Position numbers and translations under genes: made by a program
Part shown: one piece after another, positions 7,350 through 12,399 of the stretch
Position numbering within the stretch: position 1 is the stretch's first letter
How the letters are laid out: each line of letters starts with the position of its first letter
DNA from: Larix sibirica
Lineage: Eukaryota > Streptophyta > Pinopsida > Pinales > Pinaceae
NCBI GenBank assembly: GCA_004151065.3
Contig: NWUY0300049031.1
Span: forward strand, 14,257 to 26,655
Direction: 5' to 3'
Length of the DNA: 12,399 nt
The notes under the pieces: generated by a model
Databases searched by the model: none
Told to the model about the DNA's origin: nothing
The model's input: only the letters and a program-made list of their open reading frames with translations

Positions 7350-8367
7350 TATCCGCGCATGTTGAACCTTGAACCAAGCTACCTCATTTATTCGAATGAA
7401 GCGGTTAAGGAGGCAATAAAGACTGGGTTCCTTGAGCTTAACATTGGGGCTTTGCCCCTAGAAGACTTGAATGAGTTACACATAAAGGTTGCGGAAGAGA
7501 TTCATGAGAGAGGCCTTGCCTCATATGATCAGTGCGCACAGTTAACTGAAGATATCAATCAGTTAAGGCAGGAATCAGATCACAACAAGCAAGAGTTGAG
7601 CGCAGCCAGGGAAAAAGGCCGAAAGCTGAAGGAGACCGTTTCAGCGGTCTGCGCAAAATAGAAGAATGCGAAGAGGAGGATGATGTGGAGGACACGATAA
7701 AGAAAATTGGGGCCAAGGTAGAGTCCCTCACTTCCAAGAAGATACAAATGGGAAGATCGAGAGCTGGAGGCTAGGCACCCTGTCATTCCACCGGATCAGT
7801 GCCCAGCTCCAGCTGAGGAGGTGAAAGCAACTATGGATGGCATTTCGTCGGAAGTAACGAAATGCCAAGATTTACTTGAAGAGATAACTACAGACAGTAA
7901 CAGGGTTGAATGAGGACCCGCACTTCAGCAGATAAAGGCAGATTTGCAGCACACAAGCAGCAGGTAGACGCTGCAAGCGAGAGGTAAAGACTGCACCGGC
8001 AAGGGAGAAAGTACAGAAGTTTAACGAAGTCAAAGAGCTGCAGAAAGCGCTGGTGGCACTTAGAGAGAAGGAGGCTGCCACATCCCAGGTTGCACCCATT
8101 GAACAAGAAGGCCTCGAATTGATGCAGCAATTCGACGAAGTTCGTGGAACTTCAGGCGCGAAGGAACCATGAAAGAACAAGTGGCTAAGGAGAAGGTCTC
8201 GCAGGAAACTCTGGAGACGCTTCAAGGTTTCGAACAAAACCAAGGAGATAGTTGCAGAGTTAGCAGGAACTCTGCAAAGCTTTACATCAAAGCTAGGTAC
8301 ATGGAAGATGCGGCACCAGAGTCCGCAAGTGGAAGTGGCTCGGGACGAGCCACAGGTGAAGTGTTAG
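7350..8367 (+). pseudogene. Gene B coiled-coil tail with repeated frameshifts
   Basis: The first part is open and helical: LEDLNELHIKVAEEIHERGL, then QLTEDINQLRQESDHNKQEL and AAREKGRKLKETVSAV. Six one-base frame changes follow, each leading to another heptad-like piece: LRKIEECEEEDDVEDTIKKI, YKWEDRELEARHP, SEVTKCQDLLEEITTDSNRV, then after TGA 7911 QQIKADLQ, HKQQVDAASE, EVKTAPAREKVQKFNEVKEL, FVELQARRNH, KEQVAKEKVSQETLETLQ and KTKEIVAELAGTLQSFTSKL. The last piece runs without stop to TAG 8365, which may be the true end. The likely role is self-association; the decay is too advanced for a working protein. Confidence 0.55.
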
Positions 8368-8595
8368 GGGCCTGTTGGGCGGGGCCCAAGTTGGAATATT
8401 TTACAAGTGCTGAAAAGTGCGCATTGCACATTGCGAAGGGCATGGGGAACATTTTGATAATTGCACATGTCACGCTAGCGCAATAGTTAAGGCAGGATTG
8501 CGCAGTATGTGTGTGCAGGATCGTGCAACAACTATTTTTGGTAAGAGAATACAGGTAAAGGTCAGACGAGGAAATGACCTATTTTGGGTAAGAGA
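8368..8595. other. 3' trailer of gene B up to the N
   Basis: There is no convincing protein here. Overlapping frames of 72 and 105 codons run through it but read as low-information sequence. It opens with a small GC hairpin, TTGGGC (8375-8380) and GCCCAA (8384-8389) around GGG, just after the putative stop. This could mark the end of the transcribed unit. No clear polyadenylation signal was found before the block stops at the N (8596). Confidence 0.35.
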
Positions 8596-8596
8596 N
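8596..8596. other. Assembly gap (single N)
   Basis: One undetermined base separates the gene B block from the right 85-bp repeat copy. Together with the NN at 4696 it bounds the 3898-base block. Confidence 0.8.
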
Positions 8597-8681
8597 TGTG
8601 GTCCAAATGGCTTAAATTCACCATGCAAAATTTAAAAAAAAAAAAAAAAACTACAAATTAAAGGTAAATTACAAATTCTAA
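8597..8681 (+). repeat. Right copy of 85-bp direct repeat, starting right after N
   Basis: It begins TGTGGTCCAAATGGCTTAAA at the first base after the N and carries the same 17-A run (8634-8650). It ends ACAAATTCTAA, after which the sequence continues with unique DNA. It has 83 of 85 bases in common with 4611-4695, differing at 8628 and 8654. This is the expected picture for a contig start overlapping the contig that ends at 4695. Confidence 0.9.
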
Positions 8682-8983
8682 TCTACTAAAAATGTCAACG
8701 AGGAGGTAAAATTTACCTACTCCTTTTCCCATGAAGGAAGTATGATTTCCATGTAGAAAAGAATGAAGTTATGGAACCATTTTGTGAAATTCAAAAAAAT
8801 TTCAAATCCACTAATGAATTAAAGGAGGGGGGAATTAGACAGCTCAATGACACAAATGACAGGGTGTTCATACAATGATTTCAAGAATTGATGTTTCTAT
8901 GGTATGAAGCCACTAAAATGAAACTAAAAGTGAAATTAACATTCAGTATTTTTTATTTTTTTTGTTTATCTTACCCTACACCA

Positions 8984-9600
8984 ATGCACTAAGTACTGTG
9001 GCGCATCAATTCATTGTTATTACTAAAGTGTGCATCAAAATCTATTTAAAAATACCTAGCTCTGTGTAATTTGACTAGAAACCCTAGTGTAGGGATAACT
9101 TCTCAACACACTAGGATGTTTATGGAAATTTAAATATAAATAAATTATTTCCAACAAGCAAGCATGAGGGTGTGTCAATGCATTTCTAAGTAGTAAACAA
9201 CTCGAATATTTTATTAATTTATTAAATATAAAACATATGATGTATTATTAAATATTTTATCATATTTCAATGTTCCATGAATTTAGATGCATCAATGCAC
9301 TATTGTATCTCTAGTGCATCATTTTAGCCATATGGACATTTGGAGTTGGTGCTCCAATGCATTTATGTCCATTTAATGCACTGCTCAATTTGAGGTTTTT
9401 TTTTAATATTTGTACCTATATGTATTAATAAGTATTTGTTAGGAGTTAGTGCAGTGTACATTATAATGGCCTAGTGCTTTACGTCATGTTAGATCAACTA
9501 GAAAATGATGTCATAAAATAAAAATAAACGACATTTTTTCTCCAATAATGAGATATTTTGACATTCGCTGTGTGTTAAACATGGGCACACCAATGCATCA
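8984..9600. other. ATGCAC/GTGCAT motif cluster
   Basis: Exact hexamers occur at 8984, 9295, 9314 and 9376. Close relatives such as AATGCATC and TGCATC appear near 9031, 9178, 9287, 9356 and 9593. The same words fill 4305-4562 on the other side of the gene B block. It may be a decayed short-unit repeat; no fixed period is visible. Confidence 0.35.
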
Positions 9601-10578
9601 TATATGTTGATACACATGTGTAGTATCGCAATTTAAGAATACCAAAAGAAAAACTCTACTAAAACCTTTGGTCACCTACCTTCGCTAGCAACCTCCATTA
9701 TAAAGAAGTAAATGAAGCATTTTTTTGGGCAGTTCCACAAATACCTCCACTAAAAGTTTTTTTCCTTGTAGTTATTATTTCCTTTATGACTCGTTAAGTT
9801 ATTTTGCTTATATTATAATTGAAATTTACCATACTGTTTGGTTCATGTTTTAATTAAATACTATGACGTTCATTGGAAAACAAGCCTTGTACATGTTTAC
9901 GTTTCTTTGTCCCAACAATAAGCTATAGTAGATGTTGGGTGAAGTGAGTCTTTCTCAATGATACGGAGCGCCTATAACCAATTAATTATGAGCCTAGGAA
10001 GAGGAATATTGACTTGAAAATGCTTCCTAACTTGGTTTGGGGTCTAAAATCAAAAGAGGATGTGTTTATTTAACCTAATAGGCATTTTATGAAACTTGTA
10101 TTTTTTTTCTAAGCCTCAATTCATCGCAAGTATATTTAGTAAGAAGAAATAAGAAGTCCAAGGGACTTGAGAACAAGTTATTACTGTGGGAAAGATTGAA
10201 TAAGTGCAAACTTTCCTTGAGAGATGGGGTTGAATGCTTTATGATTGTTGCCTTGAGAATGAAGATTGTTTAAATTCTTCATTTTGATTGGAGAAGTTTG
10301 ATAATTTATCATATGTTGCCTCTTATTTCTTTCAATTGGATATTTAACCCATTGATGTTATTTGTTTAGAATCATTCAATATGGGTTGAGTACTTAAAAA
10401 TTCATTTTACTAAATTATCAGTCAAATTGAGGTATGTTTAAGGGACATCACTCCATATTAAGAATTAAATTGGTTATGTGGAAAATTTACCCCTGGCTGT
10501 GAATTCTACCTTATTTCAGTATTTTTTAAGTAGAAATACCAATTTTAACCAAAAACTAATCATCAACAAAATGTTAAG

Positions 10579-10674
10579 ATTATTTCCATGGCTTATTATA
10601 ATATTTATTTGTTTAATTACTAGAATATTATTTCCATGGCTTATTATAGTATTTATTGGTTTAATTACTAGATT
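10579..10674 (+). repeat. 48-bp tandem duplication (two copies)
   Basis: Copy one (10579-10626) and copy two (10627-10674) both begin ATTATTTCCATGGCTTATTA and end near TAATTACTAGA. They differ at a few positions, including A/G and T/G changes in the middle. The period is a multiple of three, so a small frame crossing it (10478-10681) shows a 16-residue hydrophobic repeat, FPWLIIIFICLITR against FPWLIIVFIGLITR. I do not regard that frame as a gene. Confidence 0.75.
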
Positions 10675-10934
10675 GAGTTAGAGGGGGATAGGAAAATTCG
10701 AACATGTAACCATCCTTCCAATAAGTTATACTAGATTTGGAAAAGTCAAATTGTTTGTATCGTGTCGAATGTGAAAGTGAATATAGATTTTAGGAGACAA
10801 TTTAATATTATGCAAATGTTTTAAAAAGTTTTATTTATGAGTTATAACTTATATTTTTATACATCTATTCAAAAAAGTGAAAACTACGTATCATTTGAAA
10901 TAGTGCATCACTCAAGGGATAAACTAATGTATGA

Positions 10935-10978
10935 GAGATATGAGTTCGATATGGGAGAGATAGGACTTTGATATGGGT
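10935..10978 (+). repeat. 22-bp tandem duplication (two copies)
   Basis: GAGATATGAGTTCGATATGG (start of copy one, 10935-10956) is followed by GAGATAGGACTTTGATATGG (start of copy two, 10957-10978), with 18 of 22 positions equal. It is a simple local duplication. Confidence 0.55.
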
Positions 10979-11805
10979 ATTCAATTTGTACTTTATTTAT
11001 AGGAAAAGGTAGATTTGAAATCACTAAAATTGTAATTTTTGAATCATAAAATTTATAAATTTAAAAGTTTAATGACTTTGATGATTTTGGTTTTTTTTTT
11101 TTATTTTAGATTTTGATGAAATTTGGTAAAAGATTTGAAGAAATATTTTTAAAATTTTACAGTTTAATGTTTAAATTTGCATAATTTAGATGTCCTTGAA
11201 TATTTGAGGGCATTTAATTCATTATTGAATACTATTATTGTCTTTAGAAGCACAATTTAAACAACACAAAATTTAAATTTATTTTAAAAAATTTGCTAAA
11301 TTCCCATAAAAAATTCCCTATGGACAAAAACTTCTTAAAAAAATAAAAATTATTTGAATCAAATAAATGACCAAAAAAGCCACTCAAAATGTAGGGCAAT
11401 TTGATGGCCAATGATCCTATGCCGGAGAGAGATGAAGGATCCATGTGAGGGAAGTCTCACGATACCGATGCCGTTGACCATACCAAACATATATGTGTTT
11501 GAATCATTCATTACAATTGTGAAAGAATTGAGGACGGTTATCATTCTATTCAAACCCCACTTATACCACTTCACTTTAATAATGAGTAACAATGATGCCT
11601 AGAATTGCAAATAGTAAGATTTAACAGATAACGGTATGTTTATAAAATTTATGTATGCTTTCACGAGGTGAATATATGAAGAATACGATCAAGTAGAATA
11701 TATTTTTAACTCTTCGAAGAGGTTTAGACATAAGTCTTCTTTATTTAAAAAACAGATAATTAACTTTTGAAAATGAAAATTGTTCAATAGATATGAACAA
11801 AATAT

Positions 11806-11935
11806 TTAGTCCCAACGACACAAAGAAAGCCACATATAAAGACGAGGATGACCAAAGTAGGTTACAAATTTTAGTCTTAAACAAAGAGAGCCAAATATAA
11901 AAGATAACCCTGACCAAAGGAGAACATGGAATTTG
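11806..11935 (+). repeat. Degenerate 61-65-bp tandem duplication
   Basis: TTAGTCCCAACGACACAAAG at 11806 and TTAGTCTTAAACAAAG at 11871 begin two diverged copies. Both go on with AAAG-A/G-AAGCC-like, ATATAAA and TGACCAAAG words (ACAAAGAAAGCCACATATAA at 11820 against ACAAAGAGAGCCAAATATAA at 11881). A four-base length difference lies near the start. It is an old duplication without coding content. Confidence 0.6.
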
Positions 11936-12399
11936 TATTTTTAATGACTTTGTTTTGGAATGGAATTATAAAATATTTAACTAATAATCACTAGTAAATA
12001 AAAAATTATTTATTTTTAAAATTAATAGAATTTTAAAATTTTAAAAAATTGAGTGTTTAGGATTTCCACCTTAGAAAGCCGATGGGATCATTTGATGAAG
12101 TATCTACATGATTTCGAGACGCTAAAGGAGTGAAGTAACTTTAAAAATTTTATAAGTATGTTTAATATTATAAGCGAAGAGGAATATTGTATAAAGTTAA
12201 AATCCTTTTTATAATATAAATCATGTAATCACATCAATATATTATATATAATTAACAAAATTTACGAAAATGTCACGTTAATTCAATATAAAAAGGGCAT
12301 GAGTCTATATTAATAAAAAAGAGTATACATAATAAATAATACATTCAAATTATCTATGTTTAATAATAAATATTCAAATATATCATTTAGACTATAAAT

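Larger units (their letters stand above)
5531..8367 (+). pseudogene. Gene B: decayed protein gene with globular front half and coiled-coil tail
   Basis: One plus-strand gene of about 945 codons runs from ATG 5531 to TAG 8365-8367. Order: basic N-terminal tail; conserved-looking globular domain (about residues 35-430); acidic then basic linker with two KRK clusters (about 445-545); long coiled coil to the end. In-frame stops, by first base: TAG at 5573, 6090, 6450, 6711, 7158 and 7347; TGA at 6759, 6828 and 7911. Frame changes fall near 5950, 7649, 7740, 7955, 7981, 8150 and 8235. No polymerase, integrase or transposase motif is present. By eye, the FLWLD / ITGL-x-x-x-G-x-D-P / WCQFL pattern resembles repetitive plant proteins described as putative transposon-associated; I cannot confirm the family. 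The block lies between assembly gaps. Confidence 0.75.
8682..12399. other. Long AT-rich non-coding flank
   Basis: No gene can be supported in these 3.7 kb. The longest frames are under 80 codons and are AT-driven. The stretch contains a cluster of ATGCAC/GTGCAT words (8984-9600), one AAACCCTA telo-box-like word near 9080, a 12-base palindrome TACACATGTGTA at 9611-9622, three small tandem duplications (10579-10674, 10935-10978, 11806-11935) and a 12-T run at 11091-11102. The last 800 bases are the most AT-rich in the window. It looks like old intergenic plant DNA. Confidence 0.6.

Noticed and set aside
7555-8243. Several minus-strand frames (7555-7737, 7580-7786, 7872-8243, 7888-8130)
   Set aside because: All are complements of the gene B coiled-coil tail and show the serine/leucine/phenylalanine bias typical of such shadows.
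8169-8635. Frames 8169-8486, 8282-8473 and 8417-8635 as separate genes
   Set aside because: The first is only a frameshifted part of the gene B tail followed by trailer sequence. The second is antisense. The third crosses the N at 8596 and so spans an assembly join.
4611-8681. 85-bp repeats as LTRs or as a target-site duplication of a 3.9-kb element
   Set aside because: LTR ends and short target duplications (4-20 bases) do not match an 85-bp unit containing A17, no TG...CA element ends flank it, and both copies begin or end exactly at undetermined bases, which points to assembly.
9611-9622. 12-base palindrome TACACATGTGTA as an operator
   Set aside because: A single short palindrome in AT-rich DNA with no gene nearby; expected by chance at this scale.
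10478-10681. 67-codon hydrophobic frame as a small membrane protein
   Set aside because: Its only distinctive part is the 48-bp tandem duplication, and AT-rich DNA readily gives leucine/isoleucine/phenylalanine-rich frames. No promoter or conservation evidence.

Overview
This window looks like intergenic nuclear DNA from a large-genome land plant, and a conifer or other gymnosperm is my best guess. The reasons are long AT-rich non-coding stretches, plant-type TATA boxes and a plant-type intron, heavily decayed repeat-type genes, and N characters typical of a draft assembly. I see no intact housekeeping gene, tRNA, rRNA, CRISPR array or bacterial-style operon. The species assignment is inference.

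Layout. (1) Positions 1-3327, minus strand: one long decayed gene ('gene A'). It starts at ATG 3327, has a well-formed 120-nt intron (3121-3002), and continues in the same direction to the left edge, so its 3' end lies outside the window. The first 277 codons are free of stops. The remainder carries about 19 in-frame stops and at least four frameshifts, and it encodes a hydrophilic, coiled-coil-rich tail. (2) 3328-4290: 5' flank of gene A with a TATA box at 3635-3630 and a hairpin-forming segment. (3) 4291-4695: AT-rich DNA with many ATGCAC/GTGCAT hexamers, ending in a 17-A run and an NN gap. (4) 4698-8595: a visibly more GC- and CpG-rich block bounded by N on both sides. It holds a short open frame of unknown identity (about 4811-5098), a TATA box (5371-5378) and a second decayed gene ('gene B', plus strand, about 5531-8367). 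Gene B has a globular N-terminal half, an acidic/basic linker and a long coiled-coil C-terminal half. (5) 8597-12399: AT-rich non-coding DNA with several small tandem duplications and more ATGCAC/GTGCAT motifs.

The strongest observation is structural. The 85 bases immediately before the NN (4611-4695) recur immediately after the single N (8597-8681) with only two mismatches and the same A17 run. The left and right flanks therefore look like two ends of one locus that overlap, with the 3.9-kb gene B contig placed between them by a scaffolder. Coordinates and gene order across 4695-8597 should not be trusted biologically.

Genes A and B do not look alike in their N-terminal domains. They share a plan: a plant TATA promoter, a predicted protein of roughly 950 to more than 1050 residues, a unique globular front half and a long coiled-coil tail. 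I see no reverse transcriptase, integrase, protease or transposase motif in either. My reading is that both are decayed members of high-copy plant gene families linked to transposable elements, possibly structural (Gag-like) proteins of non-autonomous elements. That function is inference.
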